64,000 nt of DNA from Reticulascus tulasneorum (taxonomy: Eukaryota > Ascomycota > Sordariomycetes > Glomerellales > Reticulascaceae). Below the pieces are notes generated by a model, which had not been told where the DNA came from, made no database searches, and saw only the letters and a program-made list of their open reading frames with translations. Location of the stretch: positions 930,001 through 994,000 of the forward strand of contig LSAX01000010.1 in assembly GCA_001557505.1 (NCBI GenBank). The letters are read 5' to 3'. Of this stretch, positions 11,801-22,634 are shown one piece after another. The position numbers were made by a program, and so were the translations under genes. Numbering within the stretch: position 1 is the first letter of the stretch; each line of letters begins with the position of its first letter.

Positions 11801-12754
11801 AGACTGTTTATAAGACTACTTTTACCTATGTATATGACGTGAGGTTAGCAAAGCGGCTTTCTTCGTTCGCTTCACTTGAACTTACCAACACCAGTGTCGC
11901 CAACAAAGCCAACAATTCGGCTGGAAGGACACTGAAATCCGGCCAAGTCCTCGGCGGATTTATGGAGTCTCTTCATTGTAGAGTCAGGATTTGCATGAAT
12001 GGAGCTGCTTTCAAGCACATTCTTCAAGTTAGACATCTGTCCCTTAGCGTCGGAGAAGATTGTTCGAAAGGCTGGTTCGTGAAAACGGTCATGTGGAGGG
12101 TCCTCGTCTTTGACATCATGTTGCGCAGCAACCGTCCGAGAGCTGGATCGTCTTCGGGTTCTCGACAGACTAGGCGACTTTCTCGTTTCGAAACTCTCAG
12201 GCTGGAGCCCTGCGAGTGAAGTATCGGATCCACTGGCTATGCCATCGATTGCGGCAGCAACTTCCGACATGCCTAGACCTGAGTCTGGACTTGAAATGCG
12301 CATATTTTCCAGCCTAGCATCTATGCTATCGCTTCGCTGTCCTGTACGCGACACCCCTTTCCCCTTGGCGCTCCTGCTGGTGGGCGGAGTAGAAGCTGGT
12401 GGCGGCGTAAGAGATATCGAAGGAGTCCTGGAATGTCCTGCCCGAGTTGTCGCGTATTCTGGGTTTGAGTCACCGCCGGAGGTCCCTTCGATAGATGGGA
12501 TCGGTGTGTCAGCAGAAGGTCCAGAACTTATATCGTCCAGCGAGACACCTCCCAACTCAAGTGACTCGTTACCAGTTCCGGAAGAGAAGGCGATACTACC
12601 GGTATCGCTACGTGGAGTGAGTGCTCCATCCGAGCTGGATGCTGCAGACTTTGTGGTGGCAGATTTAGGTCGAAGAGCCTATGCGCTGTTAGAGCTACGA
12701 GTCTTCCAGGCCAGAGGGTATCGTGGAACCGGAAACACGTACCACTTTCGTCAT
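8802..12754 (-). CDS. Large dynamin-superfamily GTPase, SLIP-GC-type
   Basis: This is a large P-loop GTPase resembling fungal relatives of the nuclear GTPase SLIP-GC. The hand-built model has 16 coding exons: 12754-12743, 12678-11886, 11825-11773, 11712-11258, 11198-11143, 11082-10901, 10847-10636, 10575-10549, 10486-10108, 10059-9984, 9932-9874, 9806-9797, 9764-9540, 9430-9310, 9255-9164 and 9106-8802. It closes in frame at 1018 aa. A Ser/Thr/Pro-rich, probably disordered N-terminus of ~260 residues precedes G1 (GDTGVGKSS, ~264-272). G3 is DLPG (~453-456) and G4 is CTRSD (~513-517), with Arg where Lys is usual. The remainder is helical. Exon 1 encodes four residues; its start rests on a GTACGT donor and CTAAC branch site. 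The exon 12/13 boundary is uncertain because it needs a 10-nt exon and a 32-nt intron. Cellular role in fungi is not established. Confidence 0.82.
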
Positions 12755-14223
12755 GATTCTAGAACTCGATGAGTATGATGTGGCGGTAATGATCTGGCCA
12801 ACTAATTGTAGCAGATAAGAGTATGAAATAATGTAGCTGAGGTGATATTCATTCAAAGATAAGGTATGATGTGAAGCAGCTAGCACTTCTGGACCTCGGG
12901 ATCTGAGGGATAAATGCTTGGACCTTTAAGCTCCACAGTACTCCTGTTAGCCCTCCCTTGGATGCCCAGAGGCGGTGCGATAAGCGAGGCACAGCATCCC
13001 CGGGTTTCAAAGACACAGGTCCCAAGAGGGGCTTGCGGCACACCTTGCATTCGGGATATTACAACTGATTGGCTACGATCGCCATGCTTCCTGTGACATA
13101 GTTCATTATACGTAGCAAGATCGGCGGCAGAACCGCATTGTTGGGACAAGGTCTCGCACAACCTCTGGTTCGTGGACGAGATTGAAGCAATTCGTGTCGG
13201 AGGCTGTGAGCTTCTTCCATTTTGACAGGCGGGGGATCTTTGACATGAAGCGCTCATGCATGAATCTGCGGGTGAACTTGTGGTGTGACGGGTCGTTGAG
13301 TTGGTGGTCCGGCCCGAAACGATGGCCACAGCTCAGGAGTGGGGGTCCCGGCCAAGCCGACGACGTGCACCAACATCCCTGTCGATAGATGAGGAGTCGC
13401 CCTTCACATTCAGGGCGGCACCGCAGATTGCAGAAACGCGGAGCACCTAGGTCTTGGTGGTGAGAGTGTGGGGTTCGCAGAAGGGCAATGCTTCGCCTCT
13501 GTGGCAGCTGCATGGCGTAGCATCAATCTATGATTCTGCCTATCACGCCCATCAGTCAGTTCCTGGTTCCTCTATGAGTGGCTCGGCACATGTTCCGATC
13601 TTGTCAATGCGCATCGAAACTTCAGTTGGATAGCTGGGGAGAGTGTGTAGCAACTTGAAAGGTGATGTTACAGGAACTGGGCCACACGGCAATGATGCTC
13701 CACGCTCGACTCAGCAATAGAGAGAGACGCATAGCGTTTGGGGGAGGACTGTACGTAGATGCTCCAAGGCCCTCAGCCCCACCGGATAAATCTCTTATAC
13801 AATCTCACAGCCTTGAATTCAAGAAGGTGGTGTGCAGCAGAACAACGCCGGTACGTGAAGGGCAAGCATTCGTACGAGATACTGAAAGAATTAGAGCAAG
13901 CGACAGATGAAGAGAAGTGGGGGTACAAGAACTCGATGCCGATGTCACTTTCTACGACCTCGACATCCTCAGAGCAGCCATCACGAATCTGGTCTTGTCC
14001 TGAGCATTAACAGTAACGGGACACACGCCAGGTGGCTTTGAATAATCGTTTTGCATGTATGGGAGCTCTATGTAATCGCTGGACCCGCCTTGTCCGGCCA
14101 AACGCGATGTACTCGTTGTAGGTGCGCCATGCACCGTAAATCGTAAACGTAAGCCAAGAGGCCCTGCCCTACCCACTTCGTATTCTCATTGAAGCAACTT
14201 CCCCGGGATGGTACGCAACTGAA
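12755..14223. other. Intergenic, 1.47 kb: large-GTPase promoter side and APP1 3' flank
   Basis: Two overlapping minus-strand frames (13513-13106 and 13329-12880) are open, but neither has a recognisable domain, start context or clean splice structure. No gene is called. The part near 12.8 kb should hold the GTPase promoter. Confidence 0.5.
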
Positions 14224-16788
14224 TTATTTGCCCTGCGCCTGATCCCGCTTCCATTCTCTCTCGAACTTCTTCCCCTCCTTAGTCGCATCCTTTTCTGAGC
14301 CCCCTACACCCCTCATCGCCTCTTTGACCAAGCCCACCGCCTCCGCAACGACGTCGTCGCCTCTTCGCCAAGTATACAGAGCAACGCCCTGCGAATCCAA
14401 TATCTCGTGCGCGCGGGTAAGACGCCGCTTCCATAGCTCAACCTTCTTGTTTACGGCACCGAGGGTAGGGGAACCCATCGCTGGGGTTGTGCCCCCGGAA
14501 ATTGTTCCAGACTTTGTTTGAATGAGGGCCGGTGGTGGAGGGTTAGCTGAGGGCGGTAATGCATCGTAGTCGATATCCGAGTTGCCAGATACAGCACGCT
14601 TGTGGTTGAGCTCTCGAGGACCGAGACCCACACCAGTTGACGTATTCTCGCGACGCCGGGCAGGGGGCGGGGGTGGTGCAGTCTTGGTAGCTTGCGACTG
14701 AACTTCATTCTGAGCAGTCTTGGCCGCGAGTTTTCTCGGCACACCGACGTTGCTGCCGATAGTTTGCTGCGATGAATTGTGCATCTGTGACAGGGGATGA
14801 GGATTTGATCGGTCTCCTGACGGATTCCTAGACCGAGGTGGAGGAGGCTGTGGAGATGAACTAGACTGCTGTTCTTGACCCATCGTGACTCCTAACCCAA
14901 CTGCGGGCTTTGTATCCGACGGCACACTCCGCAGAGCGGCTGGCTTCGCCGGTCGTGGCGGGGGTCGTCGCCCAAGGATGTCACTGGAGCTCACGCTGCG
15001 AGTCGGTTTATCGTCTCGAATTTGAGCGAGGGCGTCTGCATCGTTGAGCACTGTTTCCTCCGGCTCGTCCGAAAGGTCTATTAGATTTCCCATAACAGGG
15101 CCTGCAGTGACGCGTGGTGGAAGACCTGGCCGATTGGTTGGATCATCAGCAGGGTCCTGAATTCTGATACTGGGAGACTTCCGCCGAGCGCCGCTAGACT
15201 CAAAGGAAGAATCAAAGTAGCCGGCTTGCTCAGGGGTTGTCACATCTCTGATAAAGACTGCGATGATGCGATCTGGATGTGCCACCACAAGCTCGGTGTA
15301 TACTTCCAAGTCTGCTTCGCCACTGTCACCAACAAGCAGAAACTTCCGCTCAGGGAAATCTCTCATCAACCTAGTAAGGGTGCTTTTCTTTCTCTCGGCC
15401 ACTGGCTCGAAAATTCCCTGTAGCATTCCGCTGTACTGTTTCAGATGAAGAGAACCCGGAGGTAGACCGGCAACCATAAAATAGCTGGCAAGTACCGGGA
15501 AGAGTTGCCAAGGGCTGTTTGAGCAGTAGTGAATGCTGACGCCCATATCATGCATCTGGTTATACCACTCCCTGACGCCTTCGACTGTGAGATCATGCAG
15601 TTCGCGAACAAAAGTGTTGCGGAAGATCTCCTTCGCGCCTGCAGAGATATTCGACCGTTTGATGGTGTCATCAATATCGCTGATGAGGCTGACTCCTTTC
15701 GGCTCAATGATCTTGACCTCCTGAGTCGCAGACAGACTCTCATTGGCCAAAACTCGAATATGCGTGGGCACGAAATCTAGAGAAGCTCGAATAATGAAGT
15801 GGCCTGCATCATTGGTCGTGACTGTTCGTGACTGAGAGCTCTTGTCATTGTAGAAGAATATGGTGATAGCCTGCTCGACGAGCGGTGTCGTCATGAACGG
15901 GGCGATCCTGGCCATCAGGTTCGCGTTTGCCACAGAGAGTTCGGCTTCCGTTAATTCACTCGCAGTGTACTGCCTAGCAGGTAGTTGCGGGGAGCCAGGA
16001 GGCGACGCCGGGGTGTGACCACGACTCCGTGACCGCGACCTTGAGGGATAGATACTCTCCCCATCATCACCGGAATCTTCCTTGGGATTCTCACTATAGC
16101 CTCCCCTGTTAGCTACTCTCTTCTCTTCCTGACCCTTCTTCTCGATTTCAGCTGCTTTTCTCGCAATCTTCTCTCGCTCCCTTTTCTCTTCATGAGTTTC
16201 GTGCAGCGCAGCAAGATTTCCCTCTCCACTCGATAATGTCCCGGTATCCGGTCTTGGAATCCCACTGAGTTGCCGCGCAAGACCGATTAAAATACGGTTT
16301 CGCCTTGTCATTGGACCCTTGTGTGGGGAGTATATCCAGCCTCTGACGTCGATATCAACGATGGCTTTCTCATCTTCATTGCGCTCCCATTCTTTGCGCC
16401 AATATTCCGGGTCATTGATACTTCCATGTTCGGTTGACGATTGATGCTCATATGACTCATTCCACTCCTGTTTGACATGCCTCTTTGCATAAGAAGGGAA
16501 TATTACCATCTGATCATCTCCCTGGACCGTGATAGCGACACCAGGGAACGAGCCAGGGATTGTGGCCCGGGGTTTTCCGTCCAGAGGTTCAATATCCCCA
16601 ACTCTTGTCTGCGCGTAAGATTCTTTTATCTCGTTCACAGCAGAGGCGCCCGTTCTATACAAGCTCCCTGCCATAGCTGCCAGCTTCTTCCTCCGATAAC
16701 CTCGCTCGCCAGGCGTCGCGGGGTTACTCCCCGCATCTGAGGAGTAACCCGCGCTGCCATATCCTGTATAGTTCGATGTAGGTGGCAT
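14224..16788 (-). CDS. APP1: APP1-type phosphatidate phosphatase (DUF2183)
   Basis: This is a Mg-dependent phosphatidate phosphatase of the yeast App1 family, which makes diacylglycerol at cortical actin patches and endocytic sites. It is a single exon of 854 aa from the first in-frame ATG. The catalytic HAD-like motif DIDDTIK is at ~371-377. It is followed by family blocks VREWYNQMHDMGVSIHYCSN and LLVGDSGEADLEVY. The C-terminal 250 residues are proline-rich with PPPPARR and PPPRPAKP stretches, likely SH3-binding, as in yeast App1, which binds endocytic SH3 proteins. The frame stays open about 130 codons upstream of this ATG with an Arg-rich sequence but no ATG, so an N-terminal extension from a non-AUG codon or an unseen upstream exon cannot be excluded. 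Confidence 0.9.
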   Translation of the reverse strand: MPPTSNYTGYGSAGYSSDAGSNPATPGERGYRRKKLAAMAGSLYRTGASAVNEIKESYAQTRVGDIEPLDGKPRATIPGSFPGVAITVQGDDQMVIFPSYAKRHVKQEWNESYEHQSSTEHGSINDPEYWRKEWERNEDEKAIVDIDVRGWIYSPHKGPMTRRNRILIGLARQLSGIPRPDTGTLSSGEGNLAALHETHEEKREREKIARKAAEIEKKGQEEKRVANRGGYSENPKEDSGDDGESIYPSRSRSRSRGHTPASPPGSPQLPARQYTASELTEAELSVANANLMARIAPFMTTPLVEQAITIFFYNDKSSQSRTVTTNDAGHFIIRASLDFVPTHIRVLANESLSATQEVKIIEPKGVSLISDIDDTIKRSNISAGAKEIFRNTFVRELHDLTVEGVREWYNQMHDMGVSIHYCSNSPWQLFPVLASYFMVAGLPPGSLHLKQYSGMLQGIFEPVAERKKSTLTRLMRDFPERKFLLVGDSGEADLEVYTELVVAHPDRIIAVFIRDVTTPEQAGYFDSSFESSGARRKSPSIRIQDPADDPTNRPGLPPRVTAGPVMGNLIDLSDEPEETVLNDADALAQIRDDKPTRSVSSSDILGRRPPPRPAKPAALRSVPSDTKPAVGLGVTMGQEQQSSSSPQPPPPRSRNPSGDRSNPHPLSQMHNSSQQTIGSNVGVPRKLAAKTAQNEVQSQATKTAPPPPPARRRENTSTGVGLGPRELNHKRAVSGNSDIDYDALPPSANPPPPALIQTKSGTISGGTTPAMGSPTLGAVNKKVELWKRRLTRAHEILDSQGVALYTWRRGDDVVAEAVGLVKEAMRGVGGSEKDATKEGKKFEREWKRDQAQGK

Positions 16789-17724
16789 GTTCTTCTCCTG
16801 TATGTCACCGCCCTTCAGTCTCGCATGTTTGCTCTGCCGTGCTTGTGAGGGGCCGAGAAGTAGCTTGCGGCCTTGCCGAGCGAGAACGTCGACAAGTCTC
16901 GACTTCTCGCTACGTTTTCTCTGGCGCTCGAGGAGAAATCGATAGATTCGGGATTGAAACCGATGCTTGTAATAGGGAACGGTATCGAGACGAAAGTTGA
17001 GCAGTCGCTCTCGGTAGCCGTCTCTAACTGCCCGGGGGAAGAGATATCGTAGAAGACTCTCTCTGTGGTGCGGATGTGGACGCGGGAGACCGAACCTCCT
17101 GAATGGAGCCACCGTGCCGTTCTCCTTTTTAAGGCGGGGATCGTAGATATAGACACAAGTGATCGCGAGGGAGAATGATTATATTTGGTGCCTACGACAA
17201 TAGAGTAAGGTAGTTCGGTAAGCTGCAAAGTCGGGCAATAATAGGTGGTGATTGGGGTCCCACGAGGTCGGCAAGCAGCAAGATCTTCTGACCTTCACGT
17301 GCTACAGCTGATGAAGATACTTAGATGAGTGATACAAGCACATGATGTGTGGAGGTATTGTGGGAAAAGAATGTTGGAGGCTCTAAGTCGGAATACCAAG
17401 CACGAGGCGAAAGTGGGAACTCGTGATGCTAAGCCTTGGGGATTTGTGGCTAGGTCTCAGATGGGGGTCTCGATTGATGCCTTGGCCTCAGCTCGGTTGT
17501 TAGGAGCATTACGTCATCCCCAACTGCGGGTACAACGGCGATTTCAGAGGGTGACCCCGCTATAAACAAATTGGGCTTCCCACTAAGGTACCTTATGCCA
17601 GGTTGGAACCGTCGGAGTTCATATTGAATGTTCTCTGACATGACCAAAATCAAAATGTCTTGATATTCTTCCGCCCGTGATTTCTCAAACACATATCTGA
17701 TTGCTACACGTTGGGCTCTGGGTA
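16789..17724. other. APP1 leader and DRS1 3' flank
   Basis: The first 400 bases are an open frame in phase with APP1, ending at a TAA near 17180, probably 5' UTR. The rest separates two genes on the same strand and shows no other feature. Confidence 0.5.
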
Positions 17725-20101
17725 TCACCTCCTCCGTGGTTTGGCTTTGGTCGTGGGTTTGGCTGTCTTAGGAGCCTTGCGCTTCTTCACATCCAGCATA
17801 GCTCCTTTACCATCTCTTTCGGCTCGTCCTTTCTTCCACGATTCCCCCTCAGTTCTCGCAGCTCGGGCATCGAGTTTCTTCCTGTCCTTGTTGCTCAGCT
17901 TCCCTTCGTTCTTCTTCTTGAGAGATTCCCTCAAGCCATTCAGCTCCGTTCGCCCTGCCACCTTGGCCGTCTTCTTGTCCTTTTCACTCTCGAACCATGT
18001 CCGCCTTGGTCTTGCCTTGATTTCGGCTTCATGCTCAATCAAGTTCTCCCCCTTCTTGACCTGCATCTCTGCTTGAGCAATCTCCTTCTCCTCCTTCTCC
18101 TCCTTGTTGATCTCCTCGATCTCGTCGGCCATGTCGTCTATCTTTGCCTGTAATTCATCGGCCACGGATGCCTCAATGATTCGGCTCATGATCTTGGCTC
18201 CTTGTGCTTTACCGGCCTTAACTGCGGCTTTCACGACTTTTCGGTCTGGCTCGGCAGCAATTGTGCACGCAACACCAGTTCGCCCGGCTCTTGCCGTACG
18301 ACCAACTCTGTGTACGTAAATCTCCAACGACTGCGGGGCTTCGTAATTGATTACCGTATCTACGCCCTTAATATCAAGACCACGAGAAGCAAGATCGGTG
18401 GCAAGAAGGTAGGATACCTTGCCATCTCGGAATGCTTCTACACTGGATATTCGCTACCAAAGGATTAGTATAACAGAGACGGGCACGCGTAGAAGACAAA
18501 CTAACCATTGTCTGGTTCATGCTACCGTGGAGCTCGACACAAGACAAGCCGAGAAGCCCAAAAATAATCCGGGCTCTATGCGCTTCCTTCTTTTGTCGGA
18601 AGAATACGATGACTCGCTCGGTGTAGAAGTTTTGGCAGATGTGCACGAGGTATCCCATTCGTTTGTCCTCGCGTCCGGGCCGCAACCGAATGAATTCCTG
18701 AACTAGAGTTCCCACCGTCTTCTTTTGCGAGTCCACCATGATTCTGACAGGCTTGTCAAGGCCGACGCGGATCAATCGATCAACCGATGAGGTCATGGTG
18801 GCAGAAAAGAGCATAGTCTGGCGAGATTTTGGGAGAGTGGTAAGAATCTCGCTCAACTCGTCGGCAAACCCGTCCTCGAGCATTCGATCAGCCTCGTCGA
18901 GAACAAGAATCTCTACCGTGTCGACGCTAAAACTGGCTGAATTCCTCATGTGATCGATGAATCGACCTGGTGTGGCAATGATGACATCTGGTCGAAGTCG
19001 CAATTCTGCCTCCTGAACCTTTAAACTCAACCCACCGACAGCAAGGGTAAATTTGATATCAGTGAATGCTGCCAGTTTGGTAGCAACCGAGTGGCATTGT
19101 ATTGCCAGTTCACGAGTCGGGGTCAAGACGACGACACGGCTGGTAGGAACCTTCTTTGGTCGGTAGAGCAGTCGTTCCAGTATTGGGACAATGAACGCGC
19201 CGGTCTTTCCAGATCCAGTGACAGCACCTCCAACCACATCTTTCCCCATCAGTGCGACGGGAATGGCCTTTGCTTGAATGGGAGTAGGCTTGACAAATCC
19301 TACTGCACCAAGGCCCCTGAGGATTGGCCGCGACAAAGACATGGATTGAAAGGATGCCTTGTCGTTCTTCTTCCCCGGCTTCGCCTTTTCCTCGGGTGCA
19401 AAAAAAGCGTCCCGTTTGGCCTGTTCCTCAGGGTCTTCATTTTCACTTGCTCCAGATTCTCCAGAGTCGTCGGGGTGGGCCACAGGCGTTGCAACAGAAT
19501 CATCATCGGATGCTGGCTCATCTCCTTCATCCATTTCCACGTCGAGGTCTTTCGCATCGCCGTCAGAGTTCTCGGCGTCGGAATCAAGGCCCATGCCAAA
19601 GGCGTCATCAGCCAGAACCTCATCGTCATCGTCGTCGAGGTCAATGTCCAAGTCATTCGCCAGTTCCAGATCTTCGTCGGCATCCGGAGCAGCTTTTGGT
19701 GCTTTCGAAGACTTAGACCTCTCCTTCTTTTCCCTTCGCCTTCGAATAATCTCGTCCAGATCGACGCCGCTGTGCTCGTGCTTGTTCATGCTCTTCTTCA
19801 CTCCATCGAATCCCCAACCGGCGAATGCCTCGTCTCCAAAACTAGCAGCCCCGTCTTGTGCAAACTCGAATTCTGAGTCCATGGCACCATCGTCGTCGTC
19901 TTTTTGGCCCCATATTCCATCTACCTCTTCCTGCTCGGGCAAATCAGCCTCGGACGATTTCTTGGCCTTTTTACTAGTCTTTGCTCTCTTTTTTGGCGGA
20001 GGGGCTGCGACTGCTTCCTCTTCTATAGGTTCCCCTTCGTGATCCGAAATTGTAAGAATAAAATCATCATCAATTGGCTTTCTCTTCTGCGAGGGAGCCA
20101 T
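17725..20101 (-). CDS. DRS1: ATP-dependent RNA helicase DRS1 (DDX27)
   Basis: This DEAD-box RNA helicase is needed for 27S pre-rRNA processing and 60S subunit assembly in the nucleolus. Exons 20101-18506 and 18453-17725 (52-nt intron with a TACTAAT branch site) give 774 aa, the usual size. The start MAPSQKRK is the family start; upstream in-frame ATGs lie in the promoter. A ~230-residue acidic and Lys-rich N-terminus precedes the helicase core. The core has the P-loop [11 protein letters not shown] (293-303), [12 protein letters not shown] (402-405), SAT, and [13 protein letters not shown] in the second RecA lobe. The C-terminus is a basic coiled coil ending in Lys/Arg-rich nuclear signals. 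It is transcribed away from the EB1-family gene. Confidence 0.96.
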
Positions 20102-20578
20102 ATTTTCGAGGTGGAAGTCCGATAGAGACTCCGAAATGCTAAATCCAACTTTGTCGCGGGGTGTTGGGTTGGACCAGTTCACCTTGTTTCGCAGCCAAAA
20201 TTTTCGTACATCCACACTTTTTCTGCCGCCAGTGTGGGGGGGAGCTTTCAGCGGTGAGACGCTAAAAGTTCGGACTTCCTGTTCTATGAGCTGCTGGCAC
20301 GTGACGAAGCTCGCCATCAAATGCGTAGGGAGGGGGCAAGTCCCGGCGAACCCCACCACGGTTGATTGGACGACCACGGGGTTGCCAACAGTTTTGGTGA
20401 CTTTCGCGCGGCGAGAAAGACGAGGCGAAATTTAAAATCCTCTTCAAGTTATCTTGCTGCCTTGACCTTCTCATACCTGACTCCACCTTCAACTGTGTTT
20501 CTTGCTTTCCGTTTGTATCTTCTCCATCGCGGACTGTTTACATTCCATAGACGACGTTTCACTACCGAGATAAACAAA
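20102..20578. promoter_or_regulatory. Divergent promoter, DRS1 / EB1-family gene
   Basis: The 477 bases between two start codons pointing apart must hold both promoters and leaders. No TATA box is evident, which is usual for housekeeping genes. Confidence 0.6.
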
Positions 20579-21537
20579 ATGGGTGAATCAAGGTAAGACT
20601 CTCCCTCCCTCCATCGCAACCCGGATAGACGTCAAGTGGTATCTAGACTGTCGACTGACGGTGTTCGCCTTGCAGACAGGAACTGGTGCAATGGCTTAAC
20701 AGCCTCCTTTCGCTCAACATCACGAAGGTCGAGCAATGCGGTACCGGGTAAGTAGCGATACCTCGTCCTCCGCGATCTTTGATAGCTGGCGGGCAGCATC
20801 ATTCTAACGTTGCCTTCTTAGCGCTGCCCTATGTCAGGTCTTCGACAGCATTTTCATGGATGTTCCGATGTCCCGAGTCAAGTTCAACGTCAACAGTGAA
20901 TATGCTTACATACAGAATTTCAAGGTCCTGCAAAGTAAGTCCATAAACCCAGATATGGAGTTTTCAATAATCGCGAGAGAAATTCCTAACGAATATCGCG
21001 TAAACAGACTGCTTCACCAAGCACCAGATCGACAAGCCCATTCCAGTCGAGAGCCTGGTGAAATGTAAGATGCAGGACAACCTTGAGTTCTTGCAGTGGA
21101 CCAAGAGATTCTGGGATCTGAACTTCCCCGACCACGAATACGATGCCGTTGCGCGAAGAAAGGGTGATGGTCTACGGGCTGCCCCGGCGGGCCGAGTTGC
21201 CACTGGCTCGGCTGCCGCGAGGAGAGGTGGTACGACGCCCACCGCTGGCCCACGGGTTGCTGCCAAGGCTGGCGGAGGCGCCGGAAGTGCTGTCCTCCAA
21301 CAAGAAAACGCTACGCTAAAGGACACTGTCGTTGGCCTTGAGCGGGAGCGCGATTTCTATTTCAGCAAACTCCGGGACATCGAGCTATTGGTTCAACAGG
21401 CTGTGGAGGAGGACCCAGAGATAGAGAAGCAAGAAGACGGCCTTGTCAAGCAGATCCAACTGATTCTGTACTCTACCGAGGAGGGCTTCGAGATCCCAGC
21501 CGAAGGCGAGGCACTGGATGACCAGGAAACTTTTTGA
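20579..21537 (+). CDS. BIM1: EB1/Bim1/Mal3 microtubule plus-end protein
   Basis: This plus-end-tracking protein autonomously binds growing microtubule tips and recruits partners. Exons 20579-20592, 20676-20747, 20822-20934 and 21008-21537 give 242 aa. The N-terminal calponin-homology domain (about 4-115) includes ELVQWLNSLL, QNFKVLQNCF and WTKRFWDLNFPDHEYDA. An Ala/Gly/Arg-rich linker follows (about 120-160). The EB-homology coiled coil is LERERDFYFSKLRDIELLVQ. The protein ends DDQETF, an acidic-aromatic tail like the EEY/F that binds CAP-Gly domains, but with Thr in place of the second Glu. The 14-nt first coding exon is short but phases exactly. Confidence 0.95.
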
Positions 21538-22634
21538 AAGGAACGCTTAATGACCGATGTGGATTAATGCATGAAGGAAGTGTCACGGCATATATGTACG
21601 GAGGAGGGAGGAAAGCAAAGCAAGAGGGAATGGAGCACTGCAACCTCTATACCCTTATGGATAAAACAGTGCTTATGATGGCACTGCATTTGGCATTGGC
21701 CAATGACCTACTTATTATACTCTCATTTCAGATGAGGCACACTATGATAGAGCAACGGCAAAGTTTTAGTGACCCTTCCGGAAGAGATCCTGTGCGCCTT
21801 ACGTCATTCCTGCTAGTGCCAGAGATGAGCAGTATTTTGTGCCCACCGAGATACTGGTGGCTCACCTTGGCGACGAATAAACCACATCTAGGAGAGACTT
21901 TCTGTAGGTGCTTTTCCCGGCAGTGCCTTAACATTATCCCGTTGTCTCGAGGTCGTGCTAGCAATCACGTACCGACATCAATGTCTGGCGAGAGAGAAGC
22001 TAGAGAGCTTCCACTAGTCTCGAAAATTAAGCCGCTAAAATTCCACAGGTTAGCGACCGAACTCGCTGCGAATGATTTCCGGCTGCGTCTCGCCATAGCA
22101 AATAGACGCTTCCCAAACATCTCATGATCAATTAGTCATCTATGCACAACTACCTAGACGGATCATAAACGACTTCCCGAACGCGGGGATTAATTAGCCT
22201 GGCTGCCCGGCACTCCAATATGTCCCAACGGTGCGGTCATTCCTGGCTTCTAAGGACCCTGATATCAATCATTAATTTATCCTGACTAGACTAGTTCCGG
22301 TAAGGGCAGTGTACTCCATAAGCTGCGCCACAGCGTCAACACAGCTTTCGCCCATGCATTAAAGGGATCAATCTAGCTGCCTGACCAACCTACGTACGGC
22401 TTTTGATGGTCATTCCCAAGCTAATCAACACCCTGTGACGCGCGATTCTCCTCACAGCATCAACCATATCTTCATAACCGCCACAACTCTCATCATTTCG
22501 ATTGTCAAACCTTCTCTTACAATTATTATCAAGGTCGAACTACCAGTTCCGGGCAATTCTCTTTGGTAGCGGCAGGGAGTGCGAGGCCAAGCACAGCAGA
22601 CTCTCTCTCAAGGTTGATCGACGACATCACAGTC
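21538..22634. other. Intergenic, EB1 3' UTR and VAM7 promoter
   Basis: Nothing beyond chance open frames is seen. The last ~250 bases are pyrimidine-rich and probably include the VAM7 leader. Confidence 0.5.

Noticed and set aside
12880..13513. Two overlapping minus-strand frames (135 and 149 codons), one Cys- and Ser-rich, between the large GTPase and APP1
   Set aside because: No ATG in good context for the second frame, no domain, no splice sites joining them, and they overlap in different phases; not enough for a gene call.
19359..20042. 227-codon Ser-rich frame opposite DRS1
   Set aside because: It is the antisense shadow of the acidic DRS1 N-terminus, whose Asp/Glu codons read as Ser/Phe on the other strand.
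20102..20377. Extension of DRS1 to an upstream in-frame ATG
   Set aside because: The extra 92 residues do not resemble the family, lie in the divergent promoter, and the family start MAPSQKRK is at 20101.
22563..22634. Extension of VAM7 upstream of 22635
   Set aside because: The extended frame begins with TTG and contains no ATG before 22635.
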